Assembly (NCBI GenBank): GCA_913009755.1
Contig: CAJVWU010000005.1
Span: 1-64,000, forward strand
Direction: 5' to 3'
Origin: an uncultured Bacteroidia bacterium
GTDB taxonomy: Bacteria > Bacteroidota > Bacteroidia > Bacteroidales > F082
Length of the DNA: 64,000 bases
The position numbers and the translations under genes are program-made. Shown piece by piece: positions 26,558 through 36,089 of the stretch (positions are counted from its first letter, which is position 1; every line of letters begins with the position of its first letter). The notes under the pieces were generated by a model. It ran no database searches, was not told the DNA's origin, and worked only from the letters and a program-made list of their open reading frames with translations.

Positions 26558-26789
26558 GTTAAAAAAACCTAAAAATGATTGTTTAATAGCCTATTGGTAC
26601 AATTTTTAATGTAACTTTTCGCTGTTAGTGAGGGATTATATGATTTCATTTCAACAGTAAAATCCCATCAACAGAGGCTTAACAAATTTTAACGTGTGGC
26701 CGAAAATGTTTAAAACGTTCCGGCGTTTAGCAAACAAAAATAAGTTAGAAAACAATAATAATATTGAAAGATACTGAAAATAGTTAGAA

Positions 26790-28262
26790 ATGAAGACATT
26801 TAGCAAAAGTTTTTTAGGCGCAGTGAGCGGTACGGTGTTGGTTATCGCCTTGTTATTTACCTATAATTATTATTCGACCAAAAGTGAATCCCATTCATTG
26901 AATCACAACGACAGTTCGCAACAGGTAGTTCAAAACTCAAAAATACCGGTACAAACTGCAAGTTACCCTGTTCCCCAGAATGTTGACCTGACGGAAGCAG
27001 CACAAAAAACCGTAAATGCCGTGGTGCATATCAAAACCGAAATGCAGATGAGAAGTAATTCTTATGAAGATTTTTTCGGGCCGTTCAGGGATTATTTCGG
27101 TAACCCGTATCATAGCAATACTTTTGTGGCTTTTGGGTCGGGGGTCATCATTTCGCCTGACGGATATATTGTAACCAACAATCACGTGGTGGAAAATGCC
27201 GACAAGATTTCGGTAACTTTCAACAATAAAAAGGAGCTTACTGCCGAGGTTGTCGGAACCGATCCGAAAACCGACCTGGCATTAATAAAAGTTGATGCAA
27301 ACAATCTTGATTACCTCACTTATGGCGATTCGGATAAGCTAAAAATTGGCGAGTGGGTACTTGCTGTGGGCAATCCATTTAATCTTACCTCAACGGTTAC
27401 GGCAGGAATCATCAGTGCCAAAGCCCGGAATATTAATATCCTCGGTGCTCATTCGGCCATTGAATCGTTCATCCAGACCGATGCCGTAGTCAATCGTGGA
27501 AATAGCGGTGGGGCACTGGTCAATACAAGAGGGGAACTTGTCGGCATCAATGCGGCCATTGCTTCACATACCGGCGTGTACGAAGGGTATTCATTTGCCA
27601 TCCCTGTGAATATTGTCAAAAAAGTGGTGGATGACCTGATGAAATACGGTAAAACACAGCGGGCTTATATTGGTGTCCGGATAAGCGATATTGATGCCGA
27701 ATTTGCAGAAAAGAAAGGCCTTGACGGCGTGAAAGGTATTTATGTTGCCGGTGTGGTTGAAAACAGTGGTGCCGATGCAGCAGGCATTGAAGAAGGGGAT
27801 GTTATCCTTGCCATTGACGGTTCGGAGATCAACAGTGTTTCAGCACTGATGGGTAACATTGCCCAGCATAGCCCGGGTGATGTAATTAAAGTTACGGTGA
27901 ACCGGGATGATGATATAGAAACTTTTGATGTAACACTCAAGAATCAGGACAATACCACAGCGTTGGTTAAACCTGCAAATACATTTTACAATAAACTATT
28001 GGGCGGTTCAATGCAGAAAGCAACTCAGGAAGAAATGGACAACCTGGGCATTTCCAATGGTGTAAAGATTGTGAAAATGGATGATGGTATTTTACGCCGG
28101 GGTGGCATTTCAGAAGGGTTTATCATTACTGAAATTAATGGGGAAAAAATAAAATCGGAAGACGATTTAAATGATGCCATTGAATCCACAAAAAACAATT
28201 TGGTACGTATGAAAGGAGTATATCCGAATGGAACACGGGTTTCTTTTGAATTTATGCTCTAA
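26790..28262 (+). CDS. Do/DegP-family periplasmic serine protease
   Basis: 490 aa. An N-terminal signal/anchor segment (FLGAVSGTVLVIALLFTYNYY) places it in the periplasm. The trypsin-like domain has the full triad: His132 in TNNHVVEN, Asp162 in KTDLALIKV and Ser239 in RGNSGGALV. Two PDZ domains follow (from about residues 300 and 405), with GIEEGDVILAIDGSEI and GFIITEINGEKI. It acts in protein quality control of the cell envelope. The gene stands 69 bp upstream of rpoD on the same strand; a candidate rpoD promoter lies between them. Confidence 0.94.
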   Translation: MKTFSKSFLGAVSGTVLVIALLFTYNYYSTKSESHSLNHNDSSQQVVQNSKIPVQTASYPVPQNVDLTEAAQKTVNAVVHIKTEMQMRSNSYEDFFGPFRDYFGNPYHSNTFVAFGSGVIISPDGYIVTNNHVVENADKISVTFNNKKELTAEVVGTDPKTDLALIKVDANNLDYLTYGDSDKLKIGEWVLAVGNPFNLTSTVTAGIISAKARNINILGAHSAIESFIQTDAVVNRGNSGGALVNTRGELVGINAAIASHTGVYEGYSFAIPVNIVKKVVDDLMKYGKTQRAYIGVRISDIDAEFAEKKGLDGVKGIYVAGVVENSGADAAGIEEGDVILAIDGSEINSVSALMGNIAQHSPGDVIKVTVNRDDDIETFDVTLKNQDNTTALVKPANTFYNKLLGGSMQKATQEEMDNLGISNGVKIVKMDDGILRRGGISEGFIITEINGEKIKSEDDLNDAIESTKNNLVRMKGVYPNGTRVSFEFML

Positions 28263-28265
28263 AAA

Positions 28266-28297
28266 TTTGCAATTTGGAATAATTTTAAATAAATTGC
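28266..28297 (+). promoter_or_regulatory. candidate promoter for rpoD
   Basis: TTTG at 28266-28269, 20 bases, then TAAATTGC at 28290-28297. The spacing is exactly that expected for a Bacteroidota -33/-7 pair; the -7 box deviates from TAnnTTTG in its last bases. Confidence 0.4.
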
Positions 28298-28331
28298 ACC
28301 ATTTTTAAAGGAAACAAATCTATTACATATT

Positions 28332-29198
28332 ATGAGACAGCTAAAGATCACTAAATCAATTACTAATCGAAACACTGCCTCTCTTGATAAATACCTTCAG
28401 GAGATCGGTAAAGAAGACCTTATTACGGCTGAAGAAGAGGTGGAACTCGCCAGGCGGATCAGGACGGGCGACAGTATTGCCCTTGAGAAGCTGACCAAAG
28501 CTAATCTGCGATTTGTTGTTTCAGTAGCCAAACAATATCAAAATCAAGGCCTCAGCCTGCCTGACCTGATCAATGAAGGCAATGTGGGATTGATAAAAGC
28601 TGCAAAACGATTTGATGAAACCCGTGGATTCAAATTTATTTCTTATGCCGTTTGGTGGATCAGGCAATCCATTTTGCAGGCACTTGCCGAACAATCAAGG
28701 ATTGTCAGGTTGCCACTCAATCAGGTGGGGTCACTTAATAAGATCAAAAAAGTAACTTCCCGCCTCGAACAAAAGTATGAGCGCCCCCCTTCGCAGGATG
28801 AAATTGCCGACGAAATGGAAGTGCCCGGCCACAAGATCAATTCGGCCATGAAGATAGCCACCCGCTATGTTTCGATGGATGCCCCTTTGTTAAGTGACGA
28901 GGAAACAAAATTCCTGGATGTCTTTGTCCCTACCGATTCACCGCCAACCGACGAAGACCTGATGCATGAATCGCTGGGCCATGAAATTCAACGGTCGCTA
29001 TCCACACTGAGTGAAAAGGAACGTGACGTGATCAATATGTATTACGGCATCGGGATGAATCACGGGCTGACACTCGAAGAGATTGGAGCCAAGTTTGACC
29101 TGACCCGCGAAAGGGTAAGGCAAATTAAAGAAAAGGCCATCAGGCGCTTAAGACATACTTCAAGGAGCAGGTTGCTTAAAGCTTACCTCGGACAGTAG
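28332..29198 (+). CDS. rpoD: primary RNA polymerase sigma factor RpoD/SigA
   Basis: 288 aa. This is the short Bacteroidota housekeeping sigma with no region 1.1. Region 1.2 ([20 protein letters not shown]), region 2 ([49 protein letters not shown]), region 3 ([13 protein letters not shown]) and the region 4 helix-turn-helix ([20 protein letters not shown]) are all present. It should recognise the TTTG/TAnnTTTG promoters seen across the window. A terminator follows that overlaps the GAPDH promoter. Confidence 0.97.
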   Translation: MRQLKITKSITNRNTASLDKYLQEIGKEDLITAEEEVELARRIRTGDSIALEKLTKANLRFVVSVAKQYQNQGLSLPDLINEGNVGLIKAAKRFDETRGFKFISYAVWWIRQSILQALAEQSRIVRLPLNQVGSLNKIKKVTSRLEQKYERPPSQDEIADEMEVPGHKINSAMKIATRYVSMDAPLLSDEETKFLDVFVPTDSPPTDEDLMHESLGHEIQRSLSTLSEKERDVINMYYGIGMNHGLTLEEIGAKFDLTRERVRQIKEKAIRRLRHTSRSRLLKAYLGQ

Positions 29199-29225
29199 TC
29201 TGCAAACGTTTTAAATAAGGAGAGT

Positions 29226-29263
29226 TAAGGCAGTTTATTTTGTTTAAAGGCTGCCTTTTTTTT
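29226..29263 (+). terminator. rpoD terminator overlapping the next promoter
   Basis: AAGGCAG (29227-29233) pairs with CTGCCTT (29251-29257), with an inner TTTA/TAAA pairing, and is followed by a T-run to 29263. The loop contains the TTTG that is the -33 box of the GAPDH promoter. Confidence 0.75.
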
Positions 29264-29270
29264 ATTTTTG
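29239..29270 (+). promoter_or_regulatory. GAPDH promoter, TTTG-N20-TATTTTTG
   Basis: TTTG at 29239-29242, a 20-base spacer, and TATTTTTG at 29263-29270 make the best Bacteroidota promoter in the window. Transcription would start near 29277, giving a leader of about 47 bases to the ATG at 29324. Confidence 0.7.
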
Positions 29271-29323
29271 CTTCGTATAAAATACATTATAAAACAAATT
29301 TAAAAACCCAAAACCCGCTAACA

Positions 29324-30787
29324 ATGACCCAAAACAAAAACATCAACGGAATTTATGAGTTATCTCTTGATAACTGGGCCGAAAAAGAAATGATCGCCAA
29401 CGAATTTGTCAGTGTACTTTCAAAATTGTTTTACAACAAATCCATCGAACTGGTACTTTACCGTAACCAGTTGATTGACCGTAGTGCCAGTCTTATCCTT
29501 TATTTACATTCTTATGTTGAGAATCTCATCGAAAAACCGCTGAGAGTTGAGGATTCCCTCAACCTTGCAAAAGCCATACTCCATACAAACATAGGGCCTT
29601 CAAAACTGGATATCGGACGCCTGAACCTGGAATGGATTGAAGGCAGGAAAAGTTATGTGGATGCTGAAGATTTTATCAAACATAAACTGAAACATCTCAT
29701 TGGCAGGAAACCTAATTTTACCGAACCAACCGATATTGTTCTTTTCGGCTTCGGAAGGATCGGCCGGCTGCTTGCCCGTGAACTGATCATCCAGGGGAAC
29801 GGGAAACAGCTCAGGGTCAGGGCTATTGTAACACGGGGCAATGATGACATTCAAATCATTAAACGGGCATCCCTTTTCCGTCACGATTCGGTACACGGGC
29901 CCTTCAGGGGGGTAGCTGTTGAAGACCTTAAAAACAAACATATTTTCATCAACGGCCATAATGTACTGATGCTGGCCACTCAAAAACCCGAAGACATAGA
30001 CTATACGCAATATGGGATTAAAGATGCACTTCTTATTGACAATACAGGACTTTTCCGTGACCGGGAAGGATTGAGCAGACACCTGAAAGCCAAAGGCATT
30101 ACCAAAGTGTTGCTTACGGCACCGGGTAAAGGCGACATTCCCAATGTTGTATTTGGTGTGAATGAAGATCACGTGGATTGGAAAAACGAAAATATATATT
30201 CGGCAGCTTCCTGTACAACAAACGCAGCCGTTCCCGTACTTGCCGTTATTGAGAAAAATATAGGGATTGAAAAAGGCCATCTGGAAACCGTTCATTCCTA
30301 TACCAACGACCAGAACCTGCTGGATAACTATCATAAAAAATACAGGAGGGGCCGCTCGGCGCCTTTAAACCTGGTAATCACCGAAACAGGAGCTGCCAGT
30401 GCTGTTTCCAAAGCCATCCCGTCGTTAAAAGGAAAATTAACGGGAAATGCCATCAGGGTACCTACACCCAATGTTTCATTGGTGGTCATGACACTGGACC
30501 TGAAAAGGGAAACCACCGTGGAAGAAGTCAACGAGATGGTCAGGGCGGCATCGCTGTCGGGAAACCTGGTTGCACAGATCAGATATTCCACATCCAACGA
30601 TGCGGTTTCATCCGATTTTATCAGCGAACCGGCAACTGCAATCTTCGACAGCCTGGCTACCCAGGTTTCGCAAGACAGGAAAACAGCCATCGTTTACGTT
30701 TGGTATGATAATGAATTCGGCTATGCCCTGCAAGTCATCAGGGTAGCCAAAATGATGGCGGGGAAAAAGCGCCCGACATATTATTAA
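29324..30787 (+). CDS. glyceraldehyde-3-phosphate dehydrogenase with N-terminal extension
   Basis: 487 aa from ATG 29324, chosen because it lies downstream of the promoter; the upstream frame to 29240 overlaps it. About 145 residues precede the normal GAPDH start. The NAD(P)-binding domain then begins TDIVLFGFGRIGRLLARELI. The catalytic domain has SAASCTTNAAVPVLAV with Cys297, HSYTNDQNLLDNYHK, and WYDNEFGYALQVIRV at the end. This long form occurs in Bacteroidota and some other phyla. The reaction is the glycolytic/gluconeogenic GAP to 1,3-bisphosphoglycerate step; cofactor preference is not clear. The N-terminal part is helical (MIANEFVSVLSKLFYNKSIE) and of unknown role. Confidence 0.93.
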   Translation: MTQNKNINGIYELSLDNWAEKEMIANEFVSVLSKLFYNKSIELVLYRNQLIDRSASLILYLHSYVENLIEKPLRVEDSLNLAKAILHTNIGPSKLDIGRLNLEWIEGRKSYVDAEDFIKHKLKHLIGRKPNFTEPTDIVLFGFGRIGRLLARELIIQGNGKQLRVRAIVTRGNDDIQIIKRASLFRHDSVHGPFRGVAVEDLKNKHIFINGHNVLMLATQKPEDIDYTQYGIKDALLIDNTGLFRDREGLSRHLKAKGITKVLLTAPGKGDIPNVVFGVNEDHVDWKNENIYSAASCTTNAAVPVLAVIEKNIGIEKGHLETVHSYTNDQNLLDNYHKKYRRGRSAPLNLVITETGAASAVSKAIPSLKGKLTGNAIRVPTPNVSLVVMTLDLKRETTVEEVNEMVRAASLSGNLVAQIRYSTSNDAVSSDFISEPATAIFDSLATQVSQDRKTAIVYVWYDNEFGYALQVIRVAKMMAGKKRPTYY

Positions 30788-32688
<1,901 letters not shown>

Positions 32689-32779
32689 ATTTTTGAATAT
32701 AGCAAAGTGTGATTATCAAGTTTTCATGTTTAAAAATACTACCCGGCGGGTTAAACCCCACCCAAGCATCCGCATCCGG

Positions 32780-32944
32780 TCAATTATTATTCTTCGGCTT
32801 AAACCTTCCCGCTTTTTTCAGTGCCTGGCTCAGGAGGTATTCAATTTGTCCGTTGGTGCTTCTGATTTCATCCTGAGCCCACCTTTCAATGGCTTCCATC
32901 ATTTCAGGATTGATCCTGAGGACAAATGCTTTCTTTTTCGGCAT
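32780..32944 (-). CDS. Arc-like ribbon-helix-helix DNA-binding protein
   Basis: 54 aa from ATG 32944 to TGA at 32780. It reads [20 protein letters not shown], then [20 protein letters not shown] and ALKKAGRFK. The basic beta-strand (KKAFVLRI) and the two helices fit the MetJ/Arc RHH fold. Such small Arc-family proteins often sit next to SPFH-domain genes in Bacteroidota. The start is two bases after the stop of the 2-TM protein gene, so they are co-translated. It may autoregulate the operon; that is inference. Confidence 0.82.
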   Translation of the reverse strand: MPKKKAFVLRINPEMMEAIERWAQDEIRSTNGQIEYLLSQALKKAGRFKPKNNN

Positions 32945-32946
32945 AA

Positions 32947-33477
32947 TTAATCATCCTTCATTATTTTGTCCAACGCCCTGAGTAATGCCTCTCCGCGTTG
33001 TGTACCAAATAAAACTTTTTTCCCATTCTTTAAATACAATTGCAATCCGGTTTTTCCACTTACGTTATATGCTTTTCCGGATTTGCCCATCCCTTGTCGC
33101 AGACCCCATCCCCCGTATTCACGGATTGGTTTATACTCCCTGATCTCATAACACTCTATTTCTTCTTTTCCAATCCGTTTTTCTTTATTGATGAATGGCG
33201 GATAACGGTAAAAAAATGCGCCTTCTTTTATTTCAGTAACCAGTTTCATGGTTTTTAGCAAGAAGAAAACGAGGGCAAATACTAACATCTGGACAATCAT
33301 GGTGATCAGCAGTGACAATTTTGAATCAGAGCTTCCGGCAGGAACCTGTTCTGATGTAATTTGCTGAAGATATATATACAAAACGGGGATAATTGAAGCG
33401 GTAAAAACAACAATCGAAAAAAGCCATATCCAGGGATTTGTGAAATGTTGTTCCTCTTTAAAATAGGCTTTTTTCAT
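32947..33477 (-). CDS. two-TM membrane protein, DUF6141-like
   Basis: 176 aa. Two membrane spans (about residues 17-38 and 56-76) are followed by a C-terminal beta-rich domain with [20 protein letters not shown], then [20 protein letters not shown] and [18 protein letters not shown]. The domain resembles the PH-like modules of small membrane proteins. I think it belongs to DUF6141, but without a search this is tentative. It is the middle gene of an SPFH / 2-TM / RHH trio. Confidence 0.7.
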   Translation of the reverse strand: MKKAYFKEEQHFTNPWIWLFSIVVFTASIIPVLYIYLQQITSEQVPAGSSDSKLSLLITMIVQMLVFALVFFLLKTMKLVTEIKEGAFFYRYPPFINKEKRIGKEEIECYEIREYKPIREYGGWGLRQGMGKSGKAYNVSGKTGLQLYLKNGKKVLFGTQRGEALLRALDKIMKDD

Positions 33478-33526
33478 TTTTAAATGCGTATTAAAACATT
33501 CTTTTATCCCATCCTCTTTTCACTAA

Positions 33527-34012
33527 CTAATAAATACTTCCGGTATTGACGACCGGCGCAACATCTTTGTCCGAAGTCAGTACCACCATCAGGTTGCTTA
33601 CCATATTTGCTTTTCGTTCTTCGTCCAGTTCGATGATCTGTTTTTTGGAAAGGGCATCCAGGGCCATTTCCACCATGCCCACGGCACCTTCAACAATCTT
33701 GATTCTTGCCGCTACAATGGCAGTCGCCTGTTGGCGTTTCAACATGGCGCCGGCAATCTCCCGGGCATAAGCAATGTAGTTGATCCTGGCTTCACTCTGG
33801 ATATCCACAAAATGAACATAATCGTCCACATCAAAAGCTGCTTTAAAAGTGTCGCTCACCCGCCACACCAGGACAACACCGATAATGATAAAGGCAATCA
33901 GCCATATCATTTTCATAAAAATAATTCCCAATATCGGGACAATAATTAGCAACAACGTGATAAGAAGCATCAAATAACCTGAAACGGGTTGATATTCTTT
34001 TTCTTTTTTCAT
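33527..34012 (-). CDS. SPFH/band-7 family protein with two internal deletions
   Basis: 161 aa; relatives are about 270-290 aa. The N-terminus ([20 protein letters not shown], two membrane spans) and the C-terminal coiled-coil part ([20 protein letters not shown], then [20 protein letters not shown] and PVVNTGSIY) match SPFH proteins closely. Between them, the stretch [20 protein letters not shown] is joined directly to a span on one side, and IQSE is joined directly to ARINYIAYA on the other. From knowledge of the family, about 70 and about 60 residues are missing at these two points (near 33880 and 33790). Both losses keep the frame. Whether the product works is unknown. A promoter at 34049-34079 precedes it. 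Confidence 0.78.
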   Translation of the reverse strand: MKKEKEYQPVSGYLMLLITLLLIIVPILGIIFMKMIWLIAFIIIGVVLVWRVSDTFKAAFDVDDYVHFVDIQSEARINYIAYAREIAGAMLKRQQATAIVAARIKIVEGAVGMVEMALDALSKKQIIELDEERKANMVSNLMVVLTSDKDVAPVVNTGSIY

Positions 34013-34048
34013 GACTTTAATCTTTTAAGTGATATTAAATTGATATTG

Positions 34049-34079
34049 CAATAATACTATTATTTTTCCCGTTTGTCAA
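34049..34079 (-). promoter_or_regulatory. promoter for the SPFH / 2-TM / RHH operon
   Basis: On the minus strand TTG (of TTGACA, 34074-34079) is followed after 20 bases by TATTATTG (34056-34049), one mismatch from TAnnTTTG with the correct spacing. It also reads as a sigma70-like TTGACA-N17-TATTAT. The start codon is 36 bases further on. Confidence 0.55.
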
Positions 34080-34138
34080 GTGGTTTAAAGGATGATGAAA
34101 ACGCTTAAAGTTTCGTTATGTTTATTTGTAAAACTGGT

Positions 34139-34146
34139 TAACTTTG
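34139..34146 (+). promoter_or_regulatory. -7 promoter element TAACTTTG of yidC
   Basis: TAACTTTG lies 35 bases before the yidC start and about 85 bases from the divergent SPFH promoter. TTTG occurs only 10 bases upstream, so the -33 box is not at standard spacing. Confidence 0.45.
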
Positions 34147-34181
34147 CATCCCTGTTTTTTTATTGTGAATAACACTCCTGT

Positions 34182-36089
34182 ATGAATAAAAATACGATCC
34201 TCGGTTTTATCCTGATTGCTGCCATCATGATTGGTTACACTGTTTGGATGTCTCCTTCGAAGGAAGAGAAAGCCAGACTTCAACGGATTGAAGATTCTAT
34301 CAGCCGGGTGAAAAAGATAGCAGAAAGAAAACAAGCCGAATTAAAAAAGCAGTTACCCCCCGAAGAAGTAACTGAAAAAAATTCAGTTCCCGCACAGGAA
34401 CAGGGTGCTGAAGCAAAAGACCTTGGGGAAAGGCGAAACAAATATGCTAATTTTGCCAATGAATCCATAGGCCGGAAAGATACCATCACCATCGAAACAG
34501 ACCTGGTCACGTATAAGATCAGTACAAAAAGCGGTTTTATCATTGATGCTGTCTTAAAAAAATACCAAACCTGGGATTCATTGCCACTCCAGCTTTTTGA
34601 ACCGGGATATAATAATTTCGGACTTGCGTTTTTTTCTCAGAACAAGTTGGTCAATACCAACGAGCTGTATTTTACCCCCACCGATTCTTCGTCCCGCCAT
34701 TTCAGCATCAGCGGCGATAAGGATTTTCAATTCAGCATGCGCCTTTATGCCGACGACAGCGAAGGGAAGACCAATCCAAACAGTTACATCGAATACCTTT
34801 ATAATTTTAAAGGGGACAATTATATGTTTGATTTCACCATTAACCTGGTGAACATGAGGGGTGTCATCCCGGCAAACATCAACACGATGGAATTGAATTG
34901 GTTTTCTGACCTGATACAACAAGAGCGCAGTATTGACCGTTTCAACGGCTCCACCGTATATTATAAATTTTACCACGATGATGTTGATTATCTTTCGGAA
35001 ACAAAAGATGAAGAAAAGCAGATCAACACCCGGCTGAGATGGGTTTCTTTCAAACAGCGTTTTTTCTCGTCCACTTTAATTGCCAAAGAATATTTTGGCG
35101 GGGGAAACATCAAAACCTACGAGTTGAAGGATAAACCCTATCCGAAGTATCTCAAAACAATGAGTGCCAGCCTTGATGTTCCGATCAACCCATCCGGGAA
35201 CACTTCCATCCCGTTATCAATGTACATGGGCCCCAACAAATTTAAAACGCTCAGGTCGTATCATCTTGAACTGGAACGTCAGATACCCATCGGGTGGAGT
35301 TTGTTCATTCTTGCCTGGATCAACGAATACATTATCATCCCTGTATTTGACTGGCTTGGCGGATACGGGTGGAATTATGGTATTGTTATCCTGGTTTTAA
35401 CTATCATGCTTAAAACCGTTCTGTTCCCCATTGCTTACAAAACTTATATGTCGTCAGCCAAGATGCGTGTGTTAAAGCCGGAAGTGGAAGAGATCAACAA
35501 GAAGTTTCCCAAGAAAGAGGATGCCATGAAGAAGCAGAAGGCTGTGATGGGCCTCTACAAGAAAGCCGGTGCAAACCCCGCCTCAGGATGTGTCCCTATG
35601 CTTTTGCAGATGCCCATACTATTTGCCATGTTCCGCTTCTTCCCTTCATCCATTGAATTACGCCAGCAGTCATTTCTTTGGGCACACGACCTTTCAAGCT
35701 ACGATTCCATTCTTGACCTGCCTTTCAAAATTCCGTTTTACGGCGACCACGTCAGCCTGTTTACTTTGCTGATGACCATTTCCACAGTAATGTACACTTA
35801 CCTGAACAACCAGATGATGGGTCAGCAAACTACCCAGATGCCAGGCATGAAGACGATGATGTATATCATGCCTGTCATGTTCCTCGGTATATTCAACAAC
35901 TATGCATCCGGTTTAAGCTATTATTATTTTCTTGCCAACATCATCACTTTTGGCCAGATGTTTGTATTCCGTTACCTTGTTAATGAAGACAAACTCCGTG
36001 CACAGATTGAAGCCAACAAGAAAAAACCAAGAAAAACATCAAATTTCCAGAAAAGGCTTGAAGAAGCAGCTAAAAAAAGAGGGCGATAG
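34182..36089 (+). CDS. yidC: membrane protein insertase YidC
   Basis: 635 aa. An N-terminal membrane span (ILGFILIAAIMIGYTVWM) precedes a charged linker and the large periplasmic beta-domain (from about residue 95). The C-terminal 60 kDa insertase core has GYGWNYGIVILVLTIMLKTV, the cytoplasmic loop KMRVLKPEVEEINKKF, GCVPMLLQMPILFAMFRFFP and YYFLANIITFGQM, with a basic tail. It inserts and folds inner-membrane proteins with or without SecYEG. Normal length for the Gram-negative form. Its 3' end overlaps the likely start of the TonB-dependent receptor. Confidence 0.97.
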   Translation: MNKNTILGFILIAAIMIGYTVWMSPSKEEKARLQRIEDSISRVKKIAERKQAELKKQLPPEEVTEKNSVPAQEQGAEAKDLGERRNKYANFANESIGRKDTITIETDLVTYKISTKSGFIIDAVLKKYQTWDSLPLQLFEPGYNNFGLAFFSQNKLVNTNELYFTPTDSSSRHFSISGDKDFQFSMRLYADDSEGKTNPNSYIEYLYNFKGDNYMFDFTINLVNMRGVIPANINTMELNWFSDLIQQERSIDRFNGSTVYYKFYHDDVDYLSETKDEEKQINTRLRWVSFKQRFFSSTLIAKEYFGGGNIKTYELKDKPYPKYLKTMSASLDVPINPSGNTSIPLSMYMGPNKFKTLRSYHLELERQIPIGWSLFILAWINEYIIIPVFDWLGGYGWNYGIVILVLTIMLKTVLFPIAYKTYMSSAKMRVLKPEVEEINKKFPKKEDAMKKQKAVMGLYKKAGANPASGCVPMLLQMPILFAMFRFFPSSIELRQQSFLWAHDLSSYDSILDLPFKIPFYGDHVSLFTLLMTISTVMYTYLNNQMMGQQTTQMPGMKTMMYIMPVMFLGIFNNYASGLSYYYFLANIITFGQMFVFRYLVNEDKLRAQIEANKKKPRKTSNFQKRLEEAAKKRGR

